Source of the DNA: Polytrichum commune
Lineage: Eukaryota; Streptophyta; Polytrichopsida; Polytrichales; Polytrichaceae
Direction: 5' to 3'
Length of the DNA: 60,000 bases
NCBI GenBank assembly: GCA_950295325.1
Contig: OX485809.1
Span: 37,455,081-37,515,080, forward strand
The notes beneath the pieces were generated by a model. It made no database searches, was not told the DNA's origin, and worked only from the letters and a program-made list of their open reading frames with translations. A program made the position numbers and the translations under genes. Below, piece after piece: positions 20,283 to 32,585 of the stretch (position 1 is its first letter; each line of letters opens with the position of its first letter).

Positions 20283-20458
20283 TAAGCATTAGTGTTGTGT
20301 TGAAGGAGACATTCCAGAATCTCCGCGTGTGACCTGTTGGTGACTTGGCTTGCAAAAGTTCTCTCTATACGTGACAGATTCCTCTTAAGCATTTGTTTTT
20401 GTGTTGATGAAGACATTGCAGAATCTCCAATTGTAAGACCTGTTGGTGACTTGGCTCG
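20283..20458 (+). repeat. two direct copies of a ~70-bp segment
   Basis: 20283-20353 and 20384-20458 share GTGTTGAAGGAGACATT / CAGAATCTCC / GACCTGTTGGTGACTTGGCT with moderate divergence. Confidence 0.8.
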
Positions 20459-22541
20459 CAGACGGGATCATGGTGTACAATGAGCCGACCAAGTGGTGGC
20501 GATCGAGAAAGATTCAGGAAACATCCGGCAAGTACTGATCGAAATTTTCTGCTGGTGCGCTATAGTCTATTGGCATGTCATTTGGCAGTTTTTAGAATTC
20601 CAAGAAATATACGCACGTGAAATCCAACTTGAGATTCTTAGTCACAAGAATCGAATTCATGCTTATGTATGCGAGAAGAATCTGTTCAATAGTTGCCGCC
20701 TTTGAAAGCTAGGCAGCGCAGAACTATGATGCCTGCACCTAAGAAATGATGACTCCTGTGGTGATGTATTACCCGACTATCATCACAGAAGGTTTCGTAC
20801 AGTTAATATATATTATGCTCCGTAGCTTCGTTTCTTGTTGATGCCAAGCTAGAATCCCGAATCACGCTGTCCTTAATGCGATCATGCGTGTAAGCAGAAT
20901 GAAATATTGAATGATACTCTTAAGATATTTCTGAAGCCCGTCGTGCGCACTGTAAGAGTGACTCGTCGGCACACAGAGCCCAGATTTGAATTTCCTATTG
21001 CGCATCGATCGTGTTCTTTGTCAAGATCATCTCACAATAGGGTGAAGATCTAACTGCAAGTATGAGACAAGAGTCTATCGAGACAAAAAGGAATATAAAG
21101 GTCAGCCGTACAAGATGCGTATTCAGACAAGTTCGAGATTCGAGACAAGGCATGTCCGATATTTGAGCTAAGCTAACAGCTTATAAGTTCCTCGAAATGG
21201 CGAGGATGAGAATCACATGCACTATGGTGATGCGAATTGTATTTGACTTGATCATGAGAGCTAGCTAGTACTCTGCAAGTAAACCGTAATTAGTCTAGCT
21301 AGAGTCCACAAAAAAGCTCAAAAAAGGTTCATGTGTAGGCTACACACTTTCGAAAAGGCCACACACTTTCTAAAAGGCCGGTTTCGAAATGGAATTTGGT
21401 AAGCCACGGTAGACGATCTTCGGCTTTGTACTACCATAATCTGCACACGCATTTACTGCCTGTGCCTGATTCTCTCTTCGCGTTGTCACTCTCCAAGATT
21501 CCTCCAGAATTATCACAGAAATGAATTACTCTTCAAGAAACTTTTTCATGCTTTCGACATGACAGTACTAGAAAGCATTTATAATTCATTGCTTATAGGC
21601 AGGGCTCCTGTCAGTGTGATTGCCAAAAAACATTCTCCATACGGTGTTTTTAGTCGTTTGCAACAACCGTCAACTCCACGCATGTCGATGCTGCTTACGT
21701 ACATGCCGAGACTACACTGTTTTGTCTAATGTGTGGGTTACCATTCAGAGTTTTGTGTTGCAATAATTTTTTACCGACATTATCGTTTTTTACCAACAAA
21801 GTTGTATCATATTCTTCGTTGTGTATACTAGCTATTTCTGTTATTGGGTAAAAAATGATACTCTCAGTAAAATGTTATAACAATGTGTAACTCCAAATGA
21901 TAACCCACAACAATTAAACAATACAGTGTAGTCATTTGATAGTGAAACAAAACCTACTAAGGTAGATGGATCTTAAGTGGCTCGTTTTCTTAATCGGATC
22001 CTTATATTTGATTGGCATGTGGTTTGGTGAGGATCAAAGAACAAACATCATAAACATACATGTATGAAGGACATTGGACTATGCGTTCAATATGAATAAC
22101 TACTCACACTCAACAATGAACCCAATTAAGAAGACCTATATATCTAGTTAAGAAATCAACAAACATGTACTTCCAATAACCGTAACTGAATTAGGGGAGG
22201 TCTGATTCTCAATCTAGTTTTTGCAAGTGTTTCACTGTAGATTTGCAAATTCAACACGAGTTTTGTTGTGTAAATCTAATCCGCAGAAGTTAGAGAACAT
22301 GAAAAATGAACCAAACAACACCCACATACCTGAAGTTAACTTCTAATTACAAAAGAGTGTTTGATCGAGCAAGACAGCTTGAAAGTGTTGCACCAGAAAT
22401 ATCCTTTCTTATATACACCTGTACTAGGCACATTGACAGTACTACACTACAGTGGTTTTTGTAGTACTGAAGACCTTTATGCTCTTTGGAGTGTCACAGG
22501 TAGCACGATCATGAATCGGAGTACAACCCAAACACCACCTG

Positions 22542-22622
22542 CCACATTAGCAACGCATAAAATATGTTTGTCCACCTTGTCTTATTTCCGTGAGGTAAGA
22601 CAAGGTAGATGAGGCTAATGTG
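22542..22622. repeat. fold-back sequence
   Basis: Nested inverted arms: CCACATTAG (22542) with CTAATGTGG (22614), and CCTTGTCTTA (22574) with TAAGACAAGG (22596). It may be the remains of a MITE. Confidence 0.7.
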
Positions 22623-24498
22623 GACACCTTCAGCTATGTGGAATCATCCAACCAATGGATTCAAGCATTAGAAGTTTGAGAAGGTTAGAAATTGTGAAAC
22701 AAGATTAAAAAAATTGAAATCGTTGAAATCGGAGTTGAGGAAGGTGTTGATCTAGGCTCTGGAATTCAATATTCTCTACTTCCCAATGTGGTGTCATAGG
22801 GGGGAACTCTTTTACTGTTCCATGTTGTGTAAGTGGACAACATCATTAGTAGATTCTACATGAGTCATTTGCCAATAAGAACCAAGTTGAATGCCAATAT
22901 TGGTTGTGTCATGTCTCTAAAGTGGTCACATGTGCGACAAAATGTTGTTGAATTGTTTTTTCATTATAGAATGCCCATAATACAAGTTGGTCGACACCTC
23001 ATAGCCACATGCCACCTCCTATTTGCCCACCTCGGGCACAAAAATCAAGTATTTTATAGCTCCTTGAATAGCACTCCTCATTATGGAAGATGATGGGTGT
23101 AGTTTGACTTTTGCGAAGGTGACTAGCCCAAATATCATCAAGGCGGCGGCTAATCACCATGTATTACTCATCTACTAAATTATAGCGATTGTACCACCGA
23201 TTAGGAGCCAAATTTAGGTGTCCAATTAAGGAAGTTAATTGAATTAGCCTCATCTATCTTATGCAAAACATTGGACTAAGTCCTTCACCAATGGTATTCT
23301 TGTTGTCCTATATTATTTCCTACCAACTGTCATCCAACTTGACAATGAGTTAAAAATAAATTTCCCTTAGTAAGAATCATGCCATTTGAAGTAAATTGCC
23401 CTACACTAGCTACATTTTGCCCTCTAAATTTGTAAACAATGGGGAGTGGAAATTTTCATAACACATATAGAATGTCAGCACTATGACAAATATAAATTCC
23501 TACAAACAAGATGATACTTATTATTGTAATGCAACTAATATCTTATTTTAATATTAGATAAAGTTTCCAAATACAAGTGAGGAGTTTCATTCCTCTATTT
23601 CCATTCCTCTAGAATGGAAGAAGGCATTTATAAAGGTATGTTGTAGTTAATTTACATGGGAGAGATCTATCTCTTTCCTAGCATGATCTCTTTCATCTGA
23701 TCCAAATTAAACTTTGTAGTCTTTCCCATCTTTACTGTCCCTGTATTCAATTGAAAATTATTCTTTGAATTGACCCTAATCCATAGGGACTACAAATTTT
23801 TTGAGGGTGTAGTCTATCAAAAAAATTAAAATAACACCCCTACAATTCAAGCACAAGTACATTGTGGTTCAAGCAACTAAGGCAAATGGAGTTGACAACA
23901 CTTGAGAGGGACTTGCAATCAATATCTTAGACTTCAACATGTCTATTTGGGGGTTTAATTAAAGTTATGTATGATATGTTATATAATATAATATAATATA
24001 ATGTTAACAAATAGAGAAGGAAAATATACAAAGAGGGGAGTAGACATTCAAGTAACACTAGACACTTAATACTTAACATCTTTGTAGCCTCCCCAAGTAA
24101 GAAGTTGAAAAAATGTTGACACATATGGATTTTTAACCCTTATAGAGGTAACAAATATAGAGGGCAAACTGTAAATGAACACGAGTCTTTTCAATAAAAC
24201 CTAAGCTTGGAACATCTCACACTGGAGATGTGCAAGGGTTTCAATTTGGAAGTAAGTATCAAGAAACTCGGGCTCAAATGAATGAACTGTAATACCAAAT
24301 AAAATGATCAATAGACACCGTTGCTGGCGGTATTTCTGAAATGTGCTTGACACTACTAGGTTAGAGGTCCTCTACGACAAAGAGGCCTGACAAACGTAGC
24401 CCTCTGTGTGGGAGATCTGCACAGAGGCAGGTTATTGCGCCCATAATTTTTTAAAGTCTACCCACTCCACAGCAGGACCCCATTCAATGTTTGTGCCT

Positions 24499-25013
24499 AT
24501 CAAAAGCACGGGTAGATCACTTAGTGCATTTAAAAAACGACGTGCGGCATAATATAGAGAGGATTAAAATCATTTGAAATAAAAATTATAAAGGAATTCC
24601 AAATAATGAAGGGACCATTAAATGTAGACAATCCCATTATAAGTAAGTTAGATGGACATAAAACGTGGGCCATTATTTTTTTGTAAAATTAATATAGGGG
24701 TTGAAGATAAGGATCCTAGAAGATATGTTTAGTATGGTATGTAAATGGGTTTAGGACTCACGGGGATGGATGATAATTGGGATTTCCGTCTGTCCAAAAT
24801 TACTTAAAAGGAATATAGAGTACAAAAAATTGCAGTGACTTGGACAATATAAGTAATGGAAGGGTGCAAACAAATGGGCCATTTTTGAAATTGAAGTAAT
24901 TGAAGTAAAGCTTTAATTCAACCCTTAAAGGTAAATAGCCCCAAAACAAAAAATCCCCAGCCGCACGTGGTGCACAAAAATGCCTTAGAGTGATCTACCC
25001 ACGGTCAAAAGCA
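24499..25013. mobile_element. MITE-like element
   Basis: Diverged inverted repeats of about 50 bp at 24499-24548 and 24959-25013 share TTTTG, GGGTAGATCACT, GCATTT and ACGTGCGGC. The interior is about 410 bp, AT-rich, without ORF. No clear target duplication. Confidence 0.55.
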
Positions 25014-25199
25014 TATCCCTGGTGGTCAATTAAATTTGGTGCTCAATTTAATTTGGCATTGCCCAATACTTGGGCCCACGCCCTGAAAGGTAGCACGGCG
25101 TCTCACCCGTGGCATTTACTATTACTCAACCATATACATAAATACACATAAAGTTTTGCGTTTGATTGGCCTGTGGTTTCATTTTCGTTGTCCCTCGGT

Positions 25200-26840
25200 G
25201 TGTTTGTCAGTTTGTACTTGGTATAGCTACCTTTCCCTTTTCAATGTATTCGTTCTTGTTTAACAATGAAGCCTGTATTTGGTGGCATGTATTTAGTGCC
25301 TCCACACAGTCATCCTTTTTTGTGCTGCTACAATGCGGTAGTCCAATAGACTTATAATATAAAATATCCGCATCCAAAGTATAGACTGAAAACTTATTAA
25401 TTTCCTCTTGAACTCTAGATTCTTTCGACAAACTCTCAAAATAAATAGAGAAAAACACATCATCCTTATAACATCCTTTGATTGTATCAAGTATAATGTA
25501 TTTCACTAAAGACAATGCATTTGAAAAGGGTCTATGTGACAAAGAGTCTGCCACAATATTTTCTTTGCCTTTCACGTATTGAATCTCAAAATTGAACTCT
25601 TGCATCAATTCCATCCAACGACTTTGTCTACAATTTAAATTAGCTTGACTAGTTAAATATCATAATAACTGATGATCTGTCTCTGTCTTAAATTCACTAC
25701 ATAGTAGGTAGTGATGCCAAATCTTAAATGCGTGAATTATCGCTAATAGTCATTTCTCATGAACGGGATAATTCAACTCTACATTGTTAAGTTTTCTGGA
25801 TTCATAAGTGATCACTTTGCCTTCTTGCATAAGGCTAACACCTATAGTCATATCACCGGCATTTGTGCATAAGAATAACCTATTTTTCAAGGAATCTATG
25901 ATCCTTAAGACCGGGTCTTCTATCAGAGTTTCCTTTAAAGCCTCAAAGCTTTCATTGCAATCATGAGTCCAAACAATTCTTTCAAATTTGCCTTTCAACA
26001 AATCCGTCATGGGGGCTGCAATCTTGGCAAAATTCCTTACATATTTCCTCATGTAAGTAGCCAACCCCAAAAAAATGTCTAACCTCAGTCTTATCGTTTG
26101 ACACGGGCCGCCTAACCACTGTCTCGATCTTTTTAGGATCAACAAAGACCCCTTCATCAGACAACACATGTCCAAGGTATTCAATCTGGGTGCGAGAAAA
26201 TTGACACTTGCTTCTCGTAGCATATAATTTATGTCTTTTCAAAACATCAAATACCTTCTCAAGGTGTCTTTATGGTCCTCCTCATTTTTGGAAAACACTA
26301 ATATGTCTTCCATGAAAACAAGGTTGAAGACTCCGAAATATTCTCTGAATAAGGTATTCATGAGATTTATAAATGTAGCAGGTGCATTGGTAAGTCCAAA
26401 AGGCATAAAAAATTATTCACAGTGACCAAAACGACTATGAAAAGCTGTTTTTTCAATGTCACTCTATTTAATTCTTATTTGATTATATCCAATTATCAAA
26501 ACAATTTTTGAAAACATCTTAGCCCCACTCAATTGATCCACCAATTCATCAAATATGGGCTATGGATTTTTTTTAATGGTAGACTTATTGAGACCTCTAT
26601 AATTCACACATAGTCTCAAACTACCATTTTTTTCTTTTAAAATAATACATAAGCACCCACGAAGATTCGCTAGGTCTCATGTAACCCTTCTTTAACAACT
26701 CTCTTAATTGAGTTTCCAACTCAACATTCTCTTTAAAAGAATGTCTATAAGGTGCCTTGGCTATCGGTGCCACACCGGGTACTAATTCAATAGCATGATC
26801 CACCTCTCTTTGAGGTGGCCTTCCTGGCAACTCATCAGAA
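25200..26840 (-). pseudogene. Ty3/gypsy pol fragment (RT-RNase H), decayed
   Basis: Reading leftward, frames pass through [20 protein letters not shown] (start of reverse transcriptase, ~26770), MPFGLTNAPATF (~26400), FMEDILVFSKNEEDHKDTL (~26300), KRHKLYATRSKCQFS, EYLGHVLSDEGVFVDPKK (~26180), RNFAKIAAPMTDLLKG, the RNase H part CTNAGDMTIGVSLMQEGKVITYESRKLN (~25840) and KGKENIVADSLSHRP (~25560). The pieces lie in different frames with several stops (one just before MPFGLTNAP), and the catalytic YVDD-type box reads FMED, so the enzyme is dead. Integrase, gag and LTRs were not seen, so this is a fragment. Confidence 0.9.
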
Positions 26841-27295
26841 AAAATATCCTAATAATTTGCAAGAAAATCCTCAACATTTATTGGTTCTTTGCAACTTGAT
26901 TCTGACTCATCTGAAACCTTATGAATATCAATTGCAAAGACTTCTTGTTTCTTTCTCACACAATACACACAAGGTTATGCAATGGTCGGAAATGCACACA
27001 CCATTGGGAGTCCATGCTATTTGCAGTGTGTATACAGTTTACAATGCAATATCACATTTATAAGAAACATTTGTATTTTGCACAGACGAATATGTTCTGG
27101 AAAAAAATAGCGCACAACGAGGCGGGGCAATACGCGTATAAAGCTCGCCCACAAAATGTACTCTGTACATACCACGACCAGTACAACAACGCATGCTGGC
27201 TAGAATACGGATACTAACCACGTATCAAGTTTACATGTACATGCAATTAATGCGCGGGGTCAATTGTGGTTGTGAAACACACGACATACTTCCAA
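26841..27295. other. intergenic, nothing recognised
   Basis: The leftmost part could be more upstream pol sequence of the gypsy fragment. No domain is visible, and short frames on both strands are unrecognised. Confidence 0.4.
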
Positions 27296-27944
27296 CCAGA
27301 GTTCGGGAAGTTTTTGAAGCCTTAGTGGCTAATTGCCGGTAGTTGCTACGAAGGGTCGGATTTTTTCCAATTTACATCGGCAAGAGCCGGTCTTTTGTAA
27401 AATCAATCGGCCAATTGCCTATATTTTCATATTTTCATTGGCCAATATCCGATTAAATGGAATTCATATCGGCACTAATTGTTTAAAAAAAGTATGAAAA
27501 GCTATTAGAAATCATTTCTTAGTACAAAATCTTGAATAAGTGAAAAGAAAGGCATGTTCAAAACTTTAAATTTGAAGAGTTAATATCCTTGGTAGGAATT
27601 GAACCTAGCAATGCCTTCACTGCTTGAAGGCCAAGGGTCCCCCAATTCTTCATAGAAGCAATTGGAAAGGTTGCATAATTCAAAAAGTTTAAGGTTTAGG
27701 GTACTTCCTCAAGTGCATCATCAGATGCCCCAGACAAATCACGCTTTAATTGCTTCCGGCTGAAATCCAGTAACTCACAAGAAGAATCGGCTACATTTCC
27801 GGGACATTTTTAGGTGCATCGGCTAATTGCCGGAGGATTGAAATTACAGTCAGATTGCCATCCGATGGTTGGAAATTCGGACCGGCCATGAGGGGAAATC
27901 CATCGGCTGATGATGAACTAGACGTGGGTTCTCCCCGAACATAG

Positions 27945-30522
27945 CTTCCAACACTCTATGGCCCAAAAAATTTCAACATAGTTCGGACACCCTCGTTTGC
28001 TAATAATAGGACTGGTCCAGGATGACACCGCGTCCACACTTGCTGGCATCACCTGCGCACTCTCTGACATGTGTGCCGCACTTTGCACAGTGTCAGTGTA
28101 CTGTGATTTTCGTGTGTAAATGGACCTTGGTTCCTAGCTAGTAGTGTGACGACAAAGGATGGTTGACTCTAATTTGAGCAGAGCAGAGTTTAAATGTAAA
28201 TGGCTTGCTGTACTTTCAGTTTGTAAACCTGTAAGAAGGTCTACCGTGCAAGGCTTCATCAATTAAAAGACTGCAGATGTGAAGGCTCGATCTTGAACAC
28301 TAGTGGCTGGGCGAAACACCTTCCACATACATACCTTTTTGTCTTGTGAGGAAGAGCTTTTTCTTGGTCATTTTTCGAAAATCAGGACATGAGATTGAGA
28401 ACCGGAGACCACAACATAGTCAGCTTCCAAAAAGCCCCATATGAATGCAATCAGTTGACCTAATTATTTAACTAGGGGCAGTTTTATCCTTGTCATTCCA
28501 GGATCCAAAAAGTAGGCAGCGAAAAGGGGGCGAAAAGTGGGCAAAAAGTTCTCCTAGAGTTGTTTGTAGTGCAAAAGTTTCTTGTACACTATGTACTTCA
28601 CAACAAACTGTAAGAGTTGCCAGGCCAGCATGTAAGGAAGAGTTTACTGATTTTTTTGGATGTCAACAATCTTTACACCTTGTGATGCCTTGAACTGTAA
28701 ACCTATCCTATGTCAGAACAAGGTCAAGACATGCAAGAGTTCTTAGTTGCCAACTATAAACTTAGAATAACAGAGATTATTCTATTTTGTTGTCATTTCA
28801 TAACATTACTCAGGGCCACTTCACACATGAGCCAAGAGCCGTGACCATAAAATTGTGAGAGCCCAAAAGAAAATGTTTAAAGGTCATCCCAACACACCTC
28901 CAAAATCATGTAGTGTGTTCACGGACCCTCAAGTGCAGTGTGGACCAGGTCCTCAACCAAATGCTATTTCAATGCATGTTGATTCATGCGAGTCTTCACG
29001 CATGCTAAAATAGAATAAACCAACGGTTGTGAGCGTTCGGAGTGCCATGATCTCCTAGTTTTGTGCTAGGCCTACCTCCAAGACACGGTTTTTGGAAATA
29101 ATCCTGGTGACCATGAAACATGATCCATTCGATGCCATGTAGGCAGCCACATAAACTTTACATCCATCTTGCATTCACATACTCCGTTGGTCCCTCGAAC
29201 GTCGTGTGAAGCGAACTTGGACCGGCTCTGTCTTTTCCGCCAATGAGAGTGCTTGAAGCGTACTGGTCACGGGCTCTCAGTCTCGTGTGTGAAGTGGCCC
29301 TCAATGGCAATACCTTGTTACGTGGGGCCACTGCATCCTGTCCAATGGTGATTTCTCACAAGGTCCCCAACATGTCCAAGGACATGTTCATAAAAAAAAG
29401 CCTTTCCAGTGGACGGGTTCTTAGAAAATGAACCGGTTTAATTTTGGACGTGTCAAATTCATTTTGGATGGGTTCTAAAAATAACAATTTTTTTGATAAT
29501 TTTTTCCAAACAATATAATTGGTACAAATACCAGTTACATTATGTCATATATGACATTTGAATATAAGCATAATGCAATCAAACCACTAATACCCAATCA
29601 AAATATCCATCTTGAAGTGCTTGATACACCTGCATGCATTAATTCATCAACCACAAAATTTAGAACCTTTTTAACATAATGTCAAAGATTATAATTGAAG
29701 GTAAACTTAGCAATTGAAAAAGAATTAGTACATATAAACATGTTCAAAAATTTAAAAATAAAGAGCTACTCACCCTTCAAAGAAGTGGATGAATTCTTCT
29801 ATCCTTCATGTTTTTCCAAACAAGCATCACTGCATTCCAATTGATGTTTTCAACTGGAATATTTGCACATGAAATGCGCATCAAAGCATCTAAAGTCTCT
29901 AACTTCAAACTAGCACGTAGATGACTTTTGATTAACCCTTCTTGTGGAAGGAATGCGGGTGGTGATGGACGGGCGATAACGGGTGATGGATACACCTTGA
30001 GGATAGAGTGTGGGGAAAGAAATGGGAGATTGAAGGACAAGAAATAAAATAAAATGATGGTGGCAAAGGAAATTAGAATGGGGTATACTGGAAAGATGAG
30101 AATTGACAGCAAAAGACAGATAACTGACGGGCATTGAAGGCATAATTTGTGAAGATCCTATTGTTTCCAAGTGCAAACAATTACATGTCAACATCTTTTG
30201 GTATTTTTTTTTTGTTTTTTTTATAAATTTTGACCAACATTGTAAGAGACTTATTTATATGTATTGCAGGACGGGTATTTTCATTTCCAAACCGGTTTTA
30301 GGATGGGTTGTTTTTTCTTTAGCCTTTCCATGGACGGGTTGATTTAGAAACTACTGGTTTTGGGACGGGTTGCAATTTTTTTTGCCTTTCAATTCAAGGT
30401 TTTAGGACGTGGATGGGCAAAAACCTTGTGAAAAATCAGCCTTGATCCTGTCACATAGCTCGAAAATAAACCCTTTGGGTTCCGGAATTCTCTCCTCTTT
30501 CAGACTGAGTCTAGGGCCATGA
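27945..30522. other. inner spacer of the fold-back element
   Basis: No gene recognised. A 23-bp stretch at 28006-28028 is the inverse of 2289-2311. A small palindrome, AACATGTCC-AA-GGACATGTT, lies near 29369-29388. 29398-29440 and 30331-30375 are direct copies around AGCCTTTCCA-GGACGGGTT, about 930 bp apart, with further GACGGGTT words near 30270 and 30375; they may bound another inserted unit. The 111-codon reverse-strand frame at 29777-30112 is unrecognised. Confidence 0.45.
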
Positions 30523-30710
30523 CCTATGTTCGGGGAAAACCGACGGCTAGTTCATTATCAACCGATGGATTTCCCCTCATGGCCGGTCCAAATTTCCAAC
30601 CATCGGATGGCAATCCGACTGTAATTTCAATCCTCCAGCAATTAGCCGATGGACCAGAAAATGTCCCGGAAATGTAGCTGATTCTTCTTGTGAGTTATTG
30701 GATTTCAGCC

Positions 30711-32101
30711 TCGGGGGGTGCACTGTACTAAACATGTACGAGTATACGTGAGTGCACAGGAAGGGTATTGATTTGGACCTTGCCGTATTACGTATACATA
30801 TGGTATACATGTTATAATTTATAGTTACGTACATATATGGAAGGCCTTTAAAAAATATACAATAATTGTACTTGTATGGTACTGTTATTATACTACATAT
30901 CATAAGTTTTCATATTGGATGAAATTAGGATTAACTAGGATTAAAGATTTTCGTTAGCAACCTTATAGGGTAGTATGAACCATGTACAAGGTGTCAAGGT
31001 AATATCGGGGAAAGAGGCAGTATTAGGGTTTTGAAATGATTCGTTCAGCTCAAAGTAACAAGGACCCTTTTCCCCTCCCATCCCTAGGTTTTGTTTTCTT
31101 TTTTTGTCGGGTGCTGAAGGTTTTTGTTTTCTCTTTTCGCATAGCCTGCTTCTTTTGCCGACAACTACTTCATTTTTCCTTCTTTCACCTGTTGCTCCAG
31201 CGCTTCTCAGCGTCCCTACGGTTACTGCCGCCGTGGGAATCACCGAAAGTCCTGACATTGTCATGGCCTCATTCTGAAATTCCCTCTCTATAAAATGCAA
31301 AGTCAGTTGTGGCTTATGTAATGGTAGGGGAGTCTAGAAATTTTAAAAATACACTTGTTAGTCAATTGAATGGCAATCCTTCTTTGTCTAAAGATCGGTT
31401 GACTCGAATTAAATCTAGTATATTATATATGAAGCCTAAACTCCCGAGTGTTGGAAACCATGACACTTTGTTAAAGCTTGGTTGTGACTGTGGTGTGTGT
31501 TTTTTGAACACACCTGAAGCTAAAACTGTGAAAAAACGAGGTAGGCCAAAAAAATCTACTCGAGTTAAGGTTTGGTTTGTTGGGAGAGTTTATAGGATGC
31601 GGAGGAAGTTTGATAATCGTTGGGTGGAGTATAGGGATCCAATTGACTTGATGGACCGTCCATCAAACGTGGAGATTGGTTTATGTTGGTATCAAAAAGG
31701 GGCTAACAACAAGTGGACCTATGATCTTACTGATCATTTGATGGTAGACTTAGAGACAATAATTGCATTGGCTACAATGACATATATTGGTGAATCAAAT
31801 GTTTATGAGTTACATCTGGGAGATGAAAAAGTTTTCAACGACTTTGCTGATGAAAGCTAGGATATTTTGTTATACATATTATAGGGGTTGATTATTGTTC
31901 AAAGTATATTTGTATACTTATGTTAATGACTATATATGAATGGATGTTTTTTTGTGTATACATATTGTCACTTGTATATTTATTGTTGCAATTGTATGTG
32001 TATTACTTCATTTCACAAAAAATAACTTGTATATAGGGGGTTTTTAGAGTATGCAGTGAACGCACGTGATTCTAGGTTTTAATGAAAGGTGCACCCCCCG
32101 A
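30711..32101. mobile_element. MULE-like element with 10-bp target duplication
   Basis: A 1391-bp insertion bounded by short inverted termini TCGGGGGGTGCAC and flanked by identical 10-bp GATTTCAGCC (30701-30710 and 32102-32111). Removing it restores continuity of the right arm of the surrounding fold-back element, which proves the insertion. A 9-11-bp target duplication is the hallmark of Mutator-like elements; the 13-bp termini are short for that group. It carries one ORF (31321-31860) and no transposase. Confidence 0.85.
31321..31860 (+). CDS. unknown protein with AT-hook, within MULE-like element
   Basis: 179 aa from the ATG at 31321; a TATA-like CTCTATAAAA lies 30 bp upstream. A near-cognate GTG at 31309 would extend it by 4 residues. 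Features: a CDCGVCF cysteine cluster near residue 60, then KKRGRPKKS, an AT-hook-type minor-groove DNA-binding motif (about 73-81), then WFVGRVYRMRRKF, NRWVEYRDP and an acidic C-terminus. The frame is intact over its full length in an element otherwise free of genes, which suggests recent function or capture of a host gene. I do not recognise the family. It may encode a DNA-binding accessory protein; that is inference. Confidence 0.6.
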   Translation: MVGESRNFKNTLVSQLNGNPSLSKDRLTRIKSSILYMKPKLPSVGNHDTLLKLGCDCGVCFLNTPEAKTVKKRGRPKKSTRVKVWFVGRVYRMRRKFDNRWVEYRDPIDLMDRPSNVEIGLCWYQKGANNKWTYDLTDHLMVDLETIIALATMTYIGESNVYELHLGDEKVFNDFADES

Positions 32102-32244
32102 GATTTCAGCCGGAAGCATCCAAAGCGCTATTTGTCTGGGGCATCTGATGATGCACTTGAGGAAGTACCCTAAACCTTAAACTTTTTGAATTATGCAACC
32201 TTTCCATGACCAAATCCAATTGCTTCTATGAAGAATTGGGGGAC

Positions 32245-32294
32245 CCTTGGCCTTCAAGCGGTGAAGGCATTGCTAGGTTCAATTCCTGCCAAGG
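32245..32294 (+). other. tRNA-like A/B-box segment in fold-back arm
   Basis: TGGCCTTCAAGCGGTGAAGG resembles a pol III A box, and GGTTCAATTCC (32276-32286) is a perfect B-box/T-arm consensus. A 7-bp stem closes the region (CCTTGGC 32245-32251 with GCCAAGG 32288-32294). The anticodon and variable arms are absent, so it is not a tRNA gene. The inverse copy is at about 27588-27637. Confidence 0.5.
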
Positions 32295-32585
32295 ATATTA
32301 ACTCTTCAAATTTAAAGTTTTGAACATGCCTTTCTTTTCACTTATTCAAGATTTTGTACTAAGAAATGATTTCTAATAATTTTTCATACATTTTTAAAAC
32401 AATTAGTGCCGATATGAATTCCATTTAATCGGATATTGGCCAATGAAAATATGAAAATATAGGCAATTGGCCGATTGGTTTTACAAAAGACTGGCTCTTG
32501 CCGATGTAAATTGGAAAAAATCCGACCCTTCGTAGCAACTACCGGAAATTAGCCACTAAGGTTTCAAAAACTTCCCGAACTCTGG

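Larger units (their letters stand above)
19887..25198. other. repeat-rich DNA without recognisable genes
   Basis: About 5.3 kb in which no open frame matches a known family. It holds hairpins (19891-19954, 19998-20034, 22542-22622), a duplicated 70-bp segment (20283-20458), an ATAAT microsatellite near 23978-24003 and a MITE-like element (24499-25013). Short frames at 20493, 22361 and 22833 are unrecognised and probably not genes. Confidence 0.5.
27296..32585. mobile_element. fold-back transposon with ~650-bp inverted arms
   Basis: The left arm 27296-27944 is matched in inverse orientation by 30523-30710 plus 32112-32585 at roughly 90% identity; the outer end is CCAGAGTTCGGGAAGTTTTTGAA-like. 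The right arm is split by a later insertion at 30711-32101. The inner spacer (27945-30522) has no transposase, so the element is non-autonomous. A clear target duplication was not found. Both arms contain a tRNA-like A/B-box segment. Confidence 0.85.

Noticed and set aside
29777-30112. 111-aa reverse-strand ORF
   Set aside because: Hydrophobic composition from AT-rich sequence inside a fold-back element; no recognisable domain.
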